Assembly (NCBI RefSeq): GCF_010729105.1
Contig: NZ_AP022573.1
Span: 4,960,001 to 5,024,000, forward strand
DNA: 64,000 bases
From: Mycobacterium saskatchewanense
GTDB lineage: Bacteria; Actinomycetota; Actinomycetes; Mycobacteriales; Mycobacteriaceae
Reading direction: 5' to 3'
Within the stretch, counting starts at the first letter, position 1. The number at the start of each line of letters is the position of its first letter. Shown piece by piece: positions 9,701-18,116 of this stretch. A program made the translations under genes and the position numbers. The notes beneath the pieces were generated by a model. The model saw nothing but the letters and a program-made list of their open reading frames with translations. It ran no database searches and had not been told where the DNA came from.

Positions 9701-10495
9701 TCAGAGCCGGGCGATGACGTCGGCCAGGAGCGTGCCCATCCGGGTGGCCGAGGCGGCCCCGGCCGCCAGCACCTCGGCATGGCTCAGCGGCTGGCCGGTG
9801 ATGCCGGCGGCCAGGTTGGTCACCAAGGACACCCCGAGGACCTCGGCGCTCGCCGCCCGGGCCGCGATCGTCTCGTGCACGGTCGACATCCCGACCAGGT
9901 CGGCGCCCAGTCCCCGCAGCATCCGGACCTCGGCGGGCGTCTCGTAGTGCGGGCCGGGCAGGCCGGCGTAAACCCCCTCGGCCAGGCCCGGATCCGCCTC
10001 GAGGGCAAGCCGGCGCAGCCGCGGGGCGTACGCGTCGGTCAGGTCGATGAACTGCGGGCCCACCAGCGGCGACCGGGCGGTCAGGTTGAGGTGGTCGCTG
10101 ATGAGCACCGGCTGACCGACCGCCATGTCCGGGCGCAGCCCGCCGGCCGCGTTGGTGAGCACCACGACGCGGGCGCCGGCCGCGCACGCCGCCCGCACCG
10201 GGTGCACGACGTGGCTCAAGTCGTGGCCTTCGTAGGCGTGCACCCGGCCGACCAGCACCAGCACCCGGTGCCCGCCGAGGCGAGTCGACAACAGCTCACC
10301 GGTGTGCCCGACCGCCGTGGGCGGCGCGAACCCGGGGACCTCGGCCTGGGGGAGCGCGGCGGTCTGGGAGCCGAGCGCCGCAACCGCCGGCGACCATCCG
10401 GAGCCCAGGACCACGGCGACGTCGTGCCCGTCGACCCCGGTGCGTTCGGCGATGACGTGTGCCGCCCGGCGCGCGAGGTCCAAGGGGTCGCTCAC
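9701..10495 (-). CDS. deoD: Purine nucleoside phosphorylase
   Basis: A 264-aa trimeric-type purine nucleoside phosphorylase (Rv3307 homologue) cleaving inosine/guanosine with phosphate. Motifs: VVLGSGWSP (phosphate-binding GSG), [19 protein letters not shown] (His for phosphate, Glu), [46 protein letters not shown] (purine Glu site), [11 protein letters not shown] and LVTNLAAGI with the base-binding Asn. Start GTG 10495 is supported by a TAGGCT -10 six bases upstream (leaderless). It is the first gene of a deoD-pmmB operon. A 57-bp repeat array sits directly upstream of its promoter. Confidence 0.95.
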   Translation of the reverse strand: MSDPLDLARRAAHVIAERTGVDGHDVAVVLGSGWSPAVAALGSQTAALPQAEVPGFAPPTAVGHTGELLSTRLGGHRVLVLVGRVHAYEGHDLSHVVHPVRAACAAGARVVVLTNAAGGLRPDMAVGQPVLISDHLNLTARSPLVGPQFIDLTDAYAPRLRRLALEADPGLAEGVYAGLPGPHYETPAEVRMLRGLGADLVGMSTVHETIAARAASAEVLGVSLVTNLAAGITGQPLSHAEVLAAGAASATRMGTLLADVIARL

Positions 10496-10501
10496 ACCGG
10501 G

Positions 10502-10507
10502 AGCCTA
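10502..10507 (-). promoter_or_regulatory. -10 element for leaderless deoD
   Basis: Minus-strand TAGGCT, then six bases, then GTG 10495. The region where a -35 would lie falls inside the first copy of the 57-bp repeat. Confidence 0.5.
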
Positions 10508-10508
10508 G

Positions 10509-10679
10509 CCCGGCGACGATGCGCGCCGTGGGGCGGCGCGGGAGGAGTCGGGCGGGTCAATGTGGCCCGGCGACGATGCGCGCCGTGGGGCGGCGCGGGA
10601 GGAGTCGGGCGGGTCAATGTGGCCCGGCGACGATGCGCGCCGTGGGGCGGCGCGGGAGGAGTCGGGCGGGTCAATGTGG
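10509..10679. repeat. 57-bp tandem repeat, three identical copies (MIRU/VNTR-like)
   Basis: Three perfect head-to-tail copies of a 57-bp unit begin at 10509, 10566 and 10623; a fourth breaks off after CCCGGC at 10680. The array fills the gap between the PPE stop and the deoD promoter. Unit length is a multiple of three and the array is open in frames on both strands, but nothing suggests translation. Size, perfection and intergenic position match MIRU-type minisatellites. Confidence 0.9.
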
Positions 10680-10689
10680 CCCGGCCGTT

Positions 10690-12603
10690 TTACAGGCCGA
10701 AGAAGCCCGACTCGTTGAAGCCCGGGTTGAAGGCGCCCGAACTTGGGCCTCCGGTGTTCCCGATCCCCGAGTGGATGCCGTCACCCGAGTTGAAGAAGCC
10801 CGAGTCCTCGGGGCCTGCACCGGAATTGAAGAAGCCGGCGTGGTTGCCCCCGTCGCCGGAGTTGCCGATACCGGTGTTGCCGCCGCCGCTGCCGGAGTTG
10901 AAGATCCCCGCGTTGGCACCCCCGCTGCCCGAGTTGTAGAACCCGGAGCTACCGCGCGTGCTCCCGGAGTTGCCGAGGCCGGACGTGTCGTCGCCGCTAT
11001 TGAAGAAGCCCGAGTTTCCGGTGCCGGTGTTGCCGAACCCCGAGTTGAGGACGGGTTGGGTGACCGAACTGCCGATACCCGTGTTCAGTCCGCCGGAGTT
11101 GAACAGACCGGTGTTGGTGTCGCCCGCGTTGCCGATCCCGGTGTTGAAGCTGCCGGCGTTCCCATAGCCGGTGTTGTAGCCCCCGGAGTTGAAACTGCCG
11201 GAGTTCGAATAGCCGGCGTTGAAGTCGCCGAAGTTGAAGTTGCCGGCGTTGCCGAAGCCGACGTTGTTGAAGCCGCCGTTGCCGAAGCCGGTGTTCTCGC
11301 CGTCGCTGAAGCCGAGCCCCGCCATCGCGTCATAGCCCGCGTTGCCGATGCCGGTGTCACCCCCACCCGAGTTGCCGAATCCGGTGGCGAGCTGGCCGGA
11401 GTTGAACCAGCCGGTGGCCAAGTTCCCCGAGTTGCCGATGCCGAAGGTGCCGTTGCCGGAGTTGAAGAACCCGATGTTGTTGTTGCCGGAGTTGAACAGG
11501 CCGATGTTCCCGCTGCCCGAATTGAAGCCGCCGAAGCCGATCTGGTGGTCGCCGGTCAGCCCGAAGCCGATGTTGCCGTTGCCGGTGTTGCCGAACCCGA
11601 TGTTGCCGATTCCCGTGTTGCCCAGGCCCCAGTTATTGTTGCCGCTGTTGCCGAAGCCCACATTGCCGAAGCCGGCGGACCCGTCCGGGCCCGAGTTTCC
11701 GGCGCCGATGTTCCCGATGCCGACGTTGCCGGCCCCGATGTTCTGGCTGCCGAGGTTGCCGATGCCGACGTTCCCGTTGCCCGCCGTACCGGCGATGCCG
11801 GCGTTGCCGAAGCCGACGTTGTTGTTGCCCACGTTGCCGCCGCCGACGTTGTTGCTGGACGTGACGCCGAGGTACGAGCTGCCGTTACCGATCCCGATAT
11901 TGGAGTTACCGAAGTTGCCGTTGCCGACGTTGCCGTTGCCGGTGTTGCCGCTGCCGACGTTGCCGTTGCCGGTGTTGCCGTTGCCGACGTTGCCGTTGCC
12001 GGTGTTGCCGCTGCCCGCATTGGAGCCGCCGGTATTGCCCACGCCGAAGTTGAGGTTCCCGAGCCCCAGCTGGGCCGGCACGCCCTGCGCCGCGGTCATC
12101 CACGACGACAACTGCCCCGCCGCCGCGGAGGCGTCCGCGTGATACCCGGACATGGCCGCGACGTCCTGGGCCCACAGCTCCTCGTAGTGGGCCTCGACGG
12201 CGGCTATCGCCGGGGCGTTCTGCCCAAATAGGTTGGACACCACCAGCGAGACCAACTGGCCGCGATTGGCGGCCACGGCGCCCGGGTGCACGGTGGCGGC
12301 GAACGCCGCCTCGAACGCCGAGGCCGCCGCCCTGGCCTGAGCCGCGGCCCCCTGGGCGTGCGTCCCCGCGGCGCTCAACCACCCCGCATAAGGCGCGGCC
12401 GCCGCGGCCATGGCCGCCGACGCCGGGCCCTGCCAGGACCCGCTCGCCAGCCCCGACGTCACCGCCGAGAACGACGAGGCCGCGGCGTGCAGTTCGGCGC
12501 CGAGCCCCTCCCAGGCGGCGGCCGCCGCCTGCATCGGACCCGACCCGGCGCCGGCATACATCAGCGCGGAGTTGATCTCCGGCGGCCACACCAAAAAACT
12601 CAT
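10690..12603 (-). CDS. PPE family protein, MPTR subfamily
   Basis: A 637-aa PPE protein, likely exported by an ESX system and surface-located. Residues 1-~180 form the PPE domain ([16 protein letters not shown] with the Pro-Pro-Glu motif, [21 protein letters not shown] with the WxG turn). From about residue 200 to the end the protein is a run of Asn-x-Gly-x-Gly-Asn pentapeptide units (NVGxGNxG, FFNSGxG), the MPTR signature. Start ATG 12603 has AAAGGGA upstream. There is no PE gene or ESX gene beside it, as is usual for the MPTR group. The repeat DNA is prone to slippage and recombination, so length may vary between strains. Confidence 0.95.
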   Translation of the reverse strand: MSFLVWPPEINSALMYAGAGSGPMQAAAAAWEGLGAELHAAASSFSAVTSGLASGSWQGPASAAMAAAAAPYAGWLSAAGTHAQGAAAQARAAASAFEAAFAATVHPGAVAANRGQLVSLVVSNLFGQNAPAIAAVEAHYEELWAQDVAAMSGYHADASAAAGQLSSWMTAAQGVPAQLGLGNLNFGVGNTGGSNAGSGNTGNGNVGNGNTGNGNVGSGNTGNGNVGNGNFGNSNIGIGNGSSYLGVTSSNNVGGGNVGNNNVGFGNAGIAGTAGNGNVGIGNLGSQNIGAGNVGIGNIGAGNSGPDGSAGFGNVGFGNSGNNNWGLGNTGIGNIGFGNTGNGNIGFGLTGDHQIGFGGFNSGSGNIGLFNSGNNNIGFFNSGNGTFGIGNSGNLATGWFNSGQLATGFGNSGGGDTGIGNAGYDAMAGLGFSDGENTGFGNGGFNNVGFGNAGNFNFGDFNAGYSNSGSFNSGGYNTGYGNAGSFNTGIGNAGDTNTGLFNSGGLNTGIGSSVTQPVLNSGFGNTGTGNSGFFNSGDDTSGLGNSGSTRGSSGFYNSGSGGANAGIFNSGSGGGNTGIGNSGDGGNHAGFFNSGAGPEDSGFFNSGDGIHSGIGNTGGPSSGAFNPGFNESGFFGL

Positions 12604-12856
12604 CTCGCGTCCCTTTCTCCGCGCCTACGTCGTCGAAACATTAACGGCGAATCGGGTCGCGCTTCCGGGGTTTGATGGCGATCGGCCGAACGTTGCGCAA
12701 ACTCGTTGCATCGACACCTCGGCCGAGTGGGCGCTCGGCCACGGGATGCTGGCACGGGCAGCGGGTCCGTTGCCGGCAGCCTCGGCTCGGCTGGCGGGCG
12801 CCTCGGGGCCGGACGCAAGCCGACGGCGCGGGCCGGCATATGTGAGGATCTGCCGC

Positions 12857-13519
12857 ATGGGATTTCGGAGCTGGCCGGTCGTCGGCCTGGTCGCCGCCGT
12901 GGCGGTTTCGGTGGTCGCGCTGGCCGGCGGTGCGGCGCCGACCGCGCGCGCGGACTGCCCCAACGTTCAACTCATCTTCGCCCGCGGCACCGCCGAGCCG
13001 CCCGGCCTGGGGGCCGAGGGCGACGCGCTGCTCGCCGCGCTGCAGTCCGCCCTCGGCTCGCGCACCGTGGAGGCCTACCCGGTGAACTACCCGGCCAGCT
13101 ACAACTTCCTGACGACCGCCGACGCGGCCAACGACGCGCGCGACCACATCGCGCAGATGGTCGACCAGTGCCCTTCGACGCGGCTGGTGCTCGGCGGCTT
13201 CTCGCAGGGCGCCGCGGCGGTCTCGATGCTGGCGGATGTGCCGCCGCTGGGCAACACCATCGGCAACTTCGGCTCGGCTCCGCCGCTGGACCCCGGCCTG
13301 GCCGGCAAGGTCTCGGCGGTCGCGGTGTTCGGCAACCCCGGCAACCGCTTCGGCACGCCCCTCTCGTCGACGGGTCTGTTCGCCGGCCGCGCCATCGACC
13401 TCTGCAGCCCGGGCGACCCCATCTGCGTCGTCGGCGGCCGCGACCGTGACGCGCATCACGACTACGACGCGCCGCCCTACCCGGGCCAGGCGGCATCCTT
13501 CATCGCCGGACTGGTGTAG
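12857..13519 (+). CDS. Cutinase-family secreted serine esterase (Culp)
   Basis: A 220-aa exported alpha/beta-hydrolase. A signal peptide ends at residues ~28-32 (GGAAPTARA, then DCPNVQLIFARGTAEPPG, the start of mature cutinases). The nucleophile elbow is GGFSQGAAAVS, the Asp lies in CSPGDPIC between conserved cysteines, and the His in DAHHDY. Mycobacterial Culps act on lipid esters and phospholipids at the cell envelope. ATG 12857 is chosen because GAGGA precedes it and the signal peptide follows; the frame is open a long way upstream, which is only an effect of GC content. It is divergent from the PPE gene across a 253-bp gap in which I see no further gene. Confidence 0.9.
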   Translation: MGFRSWPVVGLVAAVAVSVVALAGGAAPTARADCPNVQLIFARGTAEPPGLGAEGDALLAALQSALGSRTVEAYPVNYPASYNFLTTADAANDARDHIAQMVDQCPSTRLVLGGFSQGAAAVSMLADVPPLGNTIGNFGSAPPLDPGLAGKVSAVAVFGNPGNRFGTPLSSTGLFAGRAIDLCSPGDPICVVGGRDRDAHHDYDAPPYPGQAASFIAGLV

Positions 13520-13565
13520 GACGGAGCCGCCGGGCCGGGGAATGCTTAGGTGGGATACTGCAAGG

Positions 13566-14750
13566 ATGCCCACGGCCACCCCACTGGACAGCGCCGAACA
13601 CGTGGTGCGGCGACGCGGTGGCGACCTCGTCGAGTTGTCCCACGCCATCCACGCCGAACCCGAGCTCGCGTTCGCCGAGCACCGCAGCTGCGCCAAGGCG
13701 CGGGCGCTGGTCGCCGAACGCGGTTTCGAGGTCACCGCGCAGGCCGGCGGCCTCGACACCGCCTTCCGCGCCGACTTCGGCAGCGGGCCGCTGGTGATCG
13801 GGGTGTGCGCCGAATACGACGCGCTGCCCGAGATCGGACACGCCTGCGGGCACAACATCATCGCCGCGTCGGCGGTGGGCGCCGCGCTGGCGCTGGCGGA
13901 GGTTGCCGACGAGCTGGGCCTGCGGGTCGCCCTGATCGGCACTCCCGCCGAGGAGGCCGGCGGCGGCAAGGCGCTGCTGCTGGACGCCGGGGTGTTCGAC
14001 GACGTCGCGGCGGCGGTCATGGTGCACCCGGGGCCCGCCGACATCGCCGCGGCGCACTCGCTGGCGTTGTCGGAAGCGGACGTCGACTACCGTGGCAAGG
14101 AGTCGCACGCGGCCGTCGCGCCGCACCAGGGCATCAACGCCGCCGACGCCGTGACCGTGGCACAGGTGGCCGTCGGGCTCCTGCGGCAGCAGCTCGCGCC
14201 GGGCCAGATGGTGCACGGCATCGTCACCAACGGCGGGCAGGCGGTCAACGTCATCCCGGGGCACGCGAGCCTGCAGTACGCGATGCGGGCGGTCGAATCG
14301 GAGTCGCTGCGAGAGCTGGAGGGCCGGATGTACGCGTGTTTTGCCGCGGGCGCCCTGGCCACCGGCTGCGAGTACGAAATTCGCAATCCGGCACCCACCT
14401 ACGACGAGCTCAAGCCCGACCCCTGGCTGGCCGGCGTCTTCCGAGAGGAGATGCGCCGCCTGGGGCGCGAGCCGGTCGCGGCCGAGTACGAGTCGGCGCT
14501 GCCGCTGGGCAGCACCGACATGGGCAACGTGACGCAGGTGCTGCCGGGGATCCACCCGGTCATCGGGGTCGATGCCGGCGGCGCCATGGTCCACCAGCGG
14601 GCCTTCGCGGCCGCCGCGGCCGGGCCCAGCGCCGACCGGGCCGTCGTCGAAGGCGCGATCATGTTGGCGCGCACGGTGGTCCACCTCGCTCAGAACCCCG
14701 CCGAACGCGACCGCGTGCTGGCCGCCCGCGAACGCCGGGGGCATGCGTGA
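13566..14750 (+). CDS. amiB1: M20-family amidohydrolase AmiB1
   Basis: A 394-aa zinc-dependent amidohydrolase/peptidase of the M20D (aminoacylase/hippuricase-like) family, exactly the length of Rv3306c. Metal-site motifs are GVCAEYDALPEIGHACGHN (Asp/His/Cys region) and GTPAEEAGGGKALLL (catalytic Glu pair); a later SHAAVAPHQGINAADAV belongs to the lid domain, and GSTDMGNVTQ to the closing metal site. ATG 13566 is preceded by GATACT and six bases, suggesting a leaderless or very short leader. It overlaps amiA1 by 4 bp (GTGA), so the two paralogous hydrolases are translationally coupled. The natural amide substrate is unknown. Confidence 0.9.
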   Translation: MPTATPLDSAEHVVRRRGGDLVELSHAIHAEPELAFAEHRSCAKARALVAERGFEVTAQAGGLDTAFRADFGSGPLVIGVCAEYDALPEIGHACGHNIIAASAVGAALALAEVADELGLRVALIGTPAEEAGGGKALLLDAGVFDDVAAAVMVHPGPADIAAAHSLALSEADVDYRGKESHAAVAPHQGINAADAVTVAQVAVGLLRQQLAPGQMVHGIVTNGGQAVNVIPGHASLQYAMRAVESESLRELEGRMYACFAAGALATGCEYEIRNPAPTYDELKPDPWLAGVFREEMRRLGREPVAAEYESALPLGSTDMGNVTQVLPGIHPVIGVDAGGAMVHQRAFAAAAAGPSADRAVVEGAIMLARTVVHLAQNPAERDRVLAARERRGHA

Positions 14751-15916
14751 GCCTCGCCGAAGCCGCCGAATCGTGGTTGGCCGCCCACGCCGACGACCTG
14801 GTCGAATGGCGCCGGCACATTCACCGCTACCCCGAGCTGGGCCGGCAGGAATACGCCACCACGCAGTTCGTCGCCGAGCGCCTGGCCGACGCGGGCCTGA
14901 ACCCGAAGGTGCTGCCCGGCGGCACCGGGCTCGTCTGCGACCTCGGTCCCGAGGGGGAGCCGAGGATCGCCCTGCGGGCCGACATCGACGCCCTGCCCAT
15001 GGCCGAGCGGACCGGCGCGCCGTACGCGTCGACGATGCCCAACGTCACCCACGCCTGCGGCCATGACGCGCACACGGCGATCCTGCTCGGCACCGCGCTG
15101 GCCCTGGCGTCGGCGCCCGAGCTGCCGGTCGGGGTGCGGCTGCTTTTTCAGGCCGCCGAGGAGCTGATGCCCGGTGGGGCGATCGACGCCATCGCCGCCG
15201 GGGCGATCACCGGGGTGTCGCGAATCTTCGCCCTGCACTGTGACCCCCGGCTCGAGGTCGGCAAGGTCGCGGTCCGGCACGGCCCCATCACTTCGGCGGC
15301 CGACTCGATCGAGATCCGGCTGTATTCGCCCGGCGGGCACACGTCGCGTCCGCACCTGACCGCCGACCTGGTCTACGGGCTGGGCACGCTGATCACCGGG
15401 CTGCCCGGGGTGCTGTCGCGCCGCCTGGACCCGCGCAACGGCACGGTCCTGGTCTGGGGCGCGGTGAACGCCGGCGTGGCCGCCAACGCCATTCCCCAGA
15501 CCGGCGTCCTGTGCGGCACGGTGCGCACCGCCAGCCGGCACACCTGGCTCGAGCTGGAGGGGATCATCCGCGAGTCCGTCTCCGCGATGCTGTCGCCGCT
15601 GCACATCGAGCACACGCTGCAGTACCACCGCGGCGTGCCGCCGGTGGTCAACGAGGACGTGTCCACCCGCATCCTCACCCACGCGATCGAGGCCTCCGGT
15701 CCCGACGCGCTGGCCGACACCCGGCAGTCGGGCGGCGGGGAGGACTTCTCCTGGTACCTCGAGGAGATTCCCGGCGCCATGGCGCGGCTGGGCGTGTGGC
15801 CCGGGGATGGCCCGCAGCTGGACCTGCACCAGCCGAACTTCGACCTGGACGAGCGGGCCCTGGCGATCGGCGTGCGCGTGATGGTCAACATCATCGAGCA
15901 GGCGGCGCTCTTCTAG
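14747..15916 (+). CDS. amiA1: M20-family amidohydrolase AmiA1
   Basis: A 389-aa paralogue of AmiB1, matching Rv3305c in length. It shows the M20D pattern clearly: RADIDALPMAERTGAPYAST, THACGHDAHTAILLG (metal Cys-Gly-His-Asp), FQAAEELMPGGAIDAI (catalytic Glu-Glu), GGHTSRPHLTADLVY and SGGGEDFSWYLEE (C-terminal Glu-Asp). The GTG start at 14747 overlaps the amiB1 stop. Its own TAG stop (15914-15916) is part of the 6-bp sequence duplicated by an IS insertion, so the IS sits one base after the gene without truncating it. Confidence 0.9.
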   Translation: MSLAEAAESWLAAHADDLVEWRRHIHRYPELGRQEYATTQFVAERLADAGLNPKVLPGGTGLVCDLGPEGEPRIALRADIDALPMAERTGAPYASTMPNVTHACGHDAHTAILLGTALALASAPELPVGVRLLFQAAEELMPGGAIDAIAAGAITGVSRIFALHCDPRLEVGKVAVRHGPITSAADSIEIRLYSPGGHTSRPHLTADLVYGLGTLITGLPGVLSRRLDPRNGTVLVWGAVNAGVAANAIPQTGVLCGTVRTASRHTWLELEGIIRESVSAMLSPLHIEHTLQYHRGVPPVVNEDVSTRILTHAIEASGPDALADTRQSGGGEDFSWYLEEIPGAMARLGVWPGDGPQLDLHQPNFDLDERALAIGVRVMVNIIEQAALF

Positions 15917-15917
15917 C

Positions 15918-17010
15918 TGTCGTGACCTGACACGTTGTTGTCAGGCAGCGAGTCGGCTGATCGGTGGTTGTCCGCCGAGGGCGGAGTGGCCTCGTCGAGT
16001 GTTGTAGTGGCGAAGGAATTGGTCAAGGCCGCGTCTGCGCAGGGTGTTGTTGGTCCAGGGGCGGGCGTAGGCCCATTCGTTGAGCAGGGTGCGGTTGAAA
16101 CGTTCTGCTTTGCCGTTGGTCCAGGGACAGCCGGGTTGGGTGAATCGGCGTTTGAGTTGCCAGGCCGAACAAACCCAGCCCCAGTCGGTGCCGCGTCGGT
16201 AGACCAATGCGTTGTCGGTCAGTAGCCGACGCACGCGCACGCCGTGGGCGGTGAACCAGGCCAGTGCCCGGTGGAGAAACCCAGCGCACGTCGGGTCCTT
16301 CTCATCGGGGAGCACTTCGCTGTAGGCCAGCCGGGTGTAGTCATCGATGGCAGTGTGGACGTAGTCGTAGCCGATCTTGGTCTTCTTGTGCCGGTGGGCT
16401 ACTGAGACCGCGGCGTGGCGGCCGTGCAGCCGCCACCCACCACCGGGGGGATGCGGCCGAGCTTTTTGACGTCGACATGAACCATGGCCCCCGGCGTGGG
16501 GTGTTCGTAGCGGTTGGGGCTGCGTCGAGAGCAGCGCACCGCCTCGCCGGTGATCGGGTCGATCGCACTCAGATGCGGCATCTGGTGGCGCGCCAGGATC
16601 CGCCCAACCGTCGAAGGAGTCAGACCGAGTTCGGCGGCCAGCACCACAGCGCCGCGCTTACGGCGTCGGCGGGCGGCGAGCACCTTCTGCTCGACCTGAT
16701 AGCTCGTGCGGTTGGGCATCCGGATCGGCCGTGACGAACGGTCGGCCAACGCAGGATTGCCGCCCTGGGCATATCGGCGCAGCCACTTGTACACCGTTGC
16801 CCGCGAAATCCCCAGTTGCTCAGCCACACGCGCGGCCGGCCACCCAGCGGCGACACGCTCAACGATCAACCGACGAGCGAACACATTGGTACGGGCGTTA
16901 GCGTGAGACACAAGGACCTCCTACGGGTGAATGCCAGACACATCCACTCCGTCAGGAGGTCCTCCCACTTTCAAGCAGGCACGCCGTTAACAACCTCCCG
17001 GGTCACGACA
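15918..17010 (-). mobile_element. IS481-family insertion sequence with 6-bp target duplication
   Basis: A 1,093-bp element. Its ends are inverted: TGTCGTGACC at 15918 and GGTCACGACA ending at 17010 match 10/10, and a second matching block (TTGTT against AACAA) follows 7 bases in. TCTAGC occurs immediately outside both ends (15912-15917 and 17011-17016) as a perfect target-site duplication. It encodes one transposase on the minus strand with a frameshift. The intact duplication implies a fairly recent insertion, without later rearrangement. Confidence 0.92.
15941..16911 (-). pseudogene. IS481-family DDE transposase, frameshifted
   Basis: The first part (from ATG 16911) has a helix-turn-helix (RLIVERVAAGWPAARVAEQLGISRATVYKWLRRY) and the first catalytic Asp in VHVDVKKLGR. 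The frame then runs into a TAG at 16401-16399. The remainder is in another frame and keeps the second Asp (LLTDNALVYRRG) and the Glu (GKAERFNRTLLNEWAY), ending at 15941. The two join at a run of six C on the coding strand (16450-16445): one added C, or a -1 slip, restores the IS481 sequence P-G-G-G-W-R-L-H-G-R. Either the copy is dead, or it uses -1 frameshifting, or the base is a sequencing error in a homopolymer. Confidence 0.88.
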
Positions 17011-17020
17011 TCTAGCCCCC

Positions 17021-17080
17021 GCGAGCGACCGTGTCTGCACCGCGACACGCCGTGTAGCCCGGCAATTTGCGGACGCTCGC
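17021..17080 (+). repeat. Structured inverted repeat, left copy, flanking the endonuclease gene
   Basis: Sixty bases that pair with themselves: outer arms GCGAGCGACC and GGACGCTCGC (9 pairs, 1 mismatch) enclose two hairpins, GTGTC/GACAC with an 8-nt loop and GCCG/CGGC with a 7-nt loop. An imperfect copy lies in the opposite orientation just after the gene (18015-18084). It sits 4 bp from the IS481 target duplication. Confidence 0.8.
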
Positions 17081-17125
17081 CGGAGTGAATTGTCGGCATC
17101 GCGCGGCGCCCCCACGATGGCCGGC

Positions 17126-18013
17126 ATGCACCCAGAGCTCAGCCGGTTGCTCGAGGACCAGGGCGGGGTCGTCACGTCGGCCCAGGCCCTGATGGTGCTC
17201 ACCCGTCGCGGGCTGGAGGCGCATGTGAATCTCGGTGCCCTACAGAAGGTCTGGCACGGCATCTACGGCCAGGGCGAACTCACCACCGCGCTGCAGCTGC
17301 GCGGTCTCGACCTGGCAACCGGCACCAGGGTCGCAGCATGCCTGAGCACGGCCGCCGAAGTCTACGGTTTCGACACGGAAGCGACGCCCGGCTTGCACGT
17401 CCTCGAGCCGGACGGCCGGCGCCTGCGATCGGCCGAAGGACTGGTGGTGCACCGGCGGGAGGGCGCGCCATTGACCATGTTCGGTGGGCGCCCCGTCACC
17501 GCACCGGCGTGGACCGCGATCGAGGTCGCCCGCGGACTGCGGCGGCCTCGAGTCCTGGCCACGCTGGACGCCGCGCTGCGCAGCCGGCGGTGCAGCCGCG
17601 AGGAGTTGACGCGGGCGCTGCGGCTGCAGTCGGGGCGGCGCGGCGTCGTCAACGTGCGCGAGTTGCTGCCGCTGGCTTCCCCGCTGGCCGAGTCGCCGAT
17701 GGAGAGCGAGGCCCGCCTGGTCATGATCGACGGCGGGCTGCCGACGCCGGTCCTTCAGCACGAGGTCGTGGACCTGCGGGGATACGTCTGGCGGCTGGAC
17801 TTCGCCTGGCCCGACCTTCGTGTCGCCGCCGAATACGACGGGGTCGACTGGCACAGCGGGCAGGACGCGTTCATCCGAGATCGCCGCCGTTATTCGGCTC
17901 TGCAGGAGCTGGGCTGGGCTGTCGTCGCCATCCTGGCCGAGGACGTCAGGCGCCGGCCCTGGGACCTGATCGGTCGCATCCAGGCGCAGATGCGGCGGTC
18001 CCGGGCGGCGTGA
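17126..18013 (+). CDS. AbiEi-type wHTH plus DUF559/Vsr-like endonuclease
   Basis: A 295-aa protein with two parts. Residues ~1-45 form a winged helix like those of AbiEi-type proteins (LLEDQGGVVTSAQAL, then VNLGALQKVWHGIY). The C-terminal ~100 residues resemble DUF559/Vsr-type PD-(D/E)xK nucleases: MESEARLVMIDGGLPTPVLQHEV, then RLDFAWPDLRVAAEYDGVDWHS, giving Glu, Asp and Glu-x-Asp-Gly...His at the expected spacings. The family is common in mycobacteria and of unknown function. No toxin partner is adjacent. ATG 17126 is the family-like start (MHPELSRLL); ATG 17117 is nine bases earlier. The gene is bracketed by inverted repeats and lies in an accessory insert between amiA1 and the Rv3304 homologue, so a selfish or defence role is possible. 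Nuclease activity is inferred. Confidence 0.75.
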   Translation: MHPELSRLLEDQGGVVTSAQALMVLTRRGLEAHVNLGALQKVWHGIYGQGELTTALQLRGLDLATGTRVAACLSTAAEVYGFDTEATPGLHVLEPDGRRLRSAEGLVVHRREGAPLTMFGGRPVTAPAWTAIEVARGLRRPRVLATLDAALRSRRCSREELTRALRLQSGRRGVVNVRELLPLASPLAESPMESEARLVMIDGGLPTPVLQHEVVDLRGYVWRLDFAWPDLRVAAEYDGVDWHSGQDAFIRDRRRYSALQELGWAVVAILAEDVRRRPWDLIGRIQAQMRRSRAA

Positions 18014-18014
18014 C

Positions 18015-18084
18015 CCCTCGCCAACGTCCGCAAACTGCCGCGCACAGCGGCGTGTCGCCGTACAGACACGGTCGCTCGCGAGGG
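18015..18084 (-). repeat. Structured inverted repeat, right copy, flanking the endonuclease gene
   Basis: Starts one base after the stop of the endonuclease gene. Outer arms CCCTCGC / GCGAGGG pair perfectly. Reversed, 18079-18025 matches the left copy: GCGAGCGACCGTGTCTG, GCGACACGCCG and TTTGCGGACG are shared. The second inner hairpin is GCCGC/GCGGC here against GCCG/CGGC on the left: the loop differs but the stem is kept. It also lies between convergent genes and could end transcription. Confidence 0.8.
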
Positions 18085-18116
18085 ATGGGAGCTCGCCAGG
18101 GCTCGCCGACAGGAAG

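Noticed and set aside
10509..10679. Direct repeats considered as a CRISPR array
   Set aside because: The 57-bp units are directly adjacent with no spacers and no cas genes are present.
10459..12231. Plus-strand frame with regular Val-Ala-Gly-Val-Ala-Asp repeats opposite the PPE gene
   Set aside because: The repeats are simply the complement of the MPTR Asn-Gly repeat; the PPE protein on the minus strand has the real start, ribosome site and domain.
17021..17080. Cloverleaf-like repeat considered as a tRNA
   Set aside because: No TTC loop, anticodon arm or acceptor end in tRNA geometry, and a reversed copy lies 1 kb away.
17126..18013. AbiEi-like domain considered as the antitoxin of a type IV toxin-antitoxin pair
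   Set aside because: No AbiEii-type nucleotidyltransferase gene is adjacent on either side, and the C-terminal half looks like a nuclease, not an antitoxin domain.
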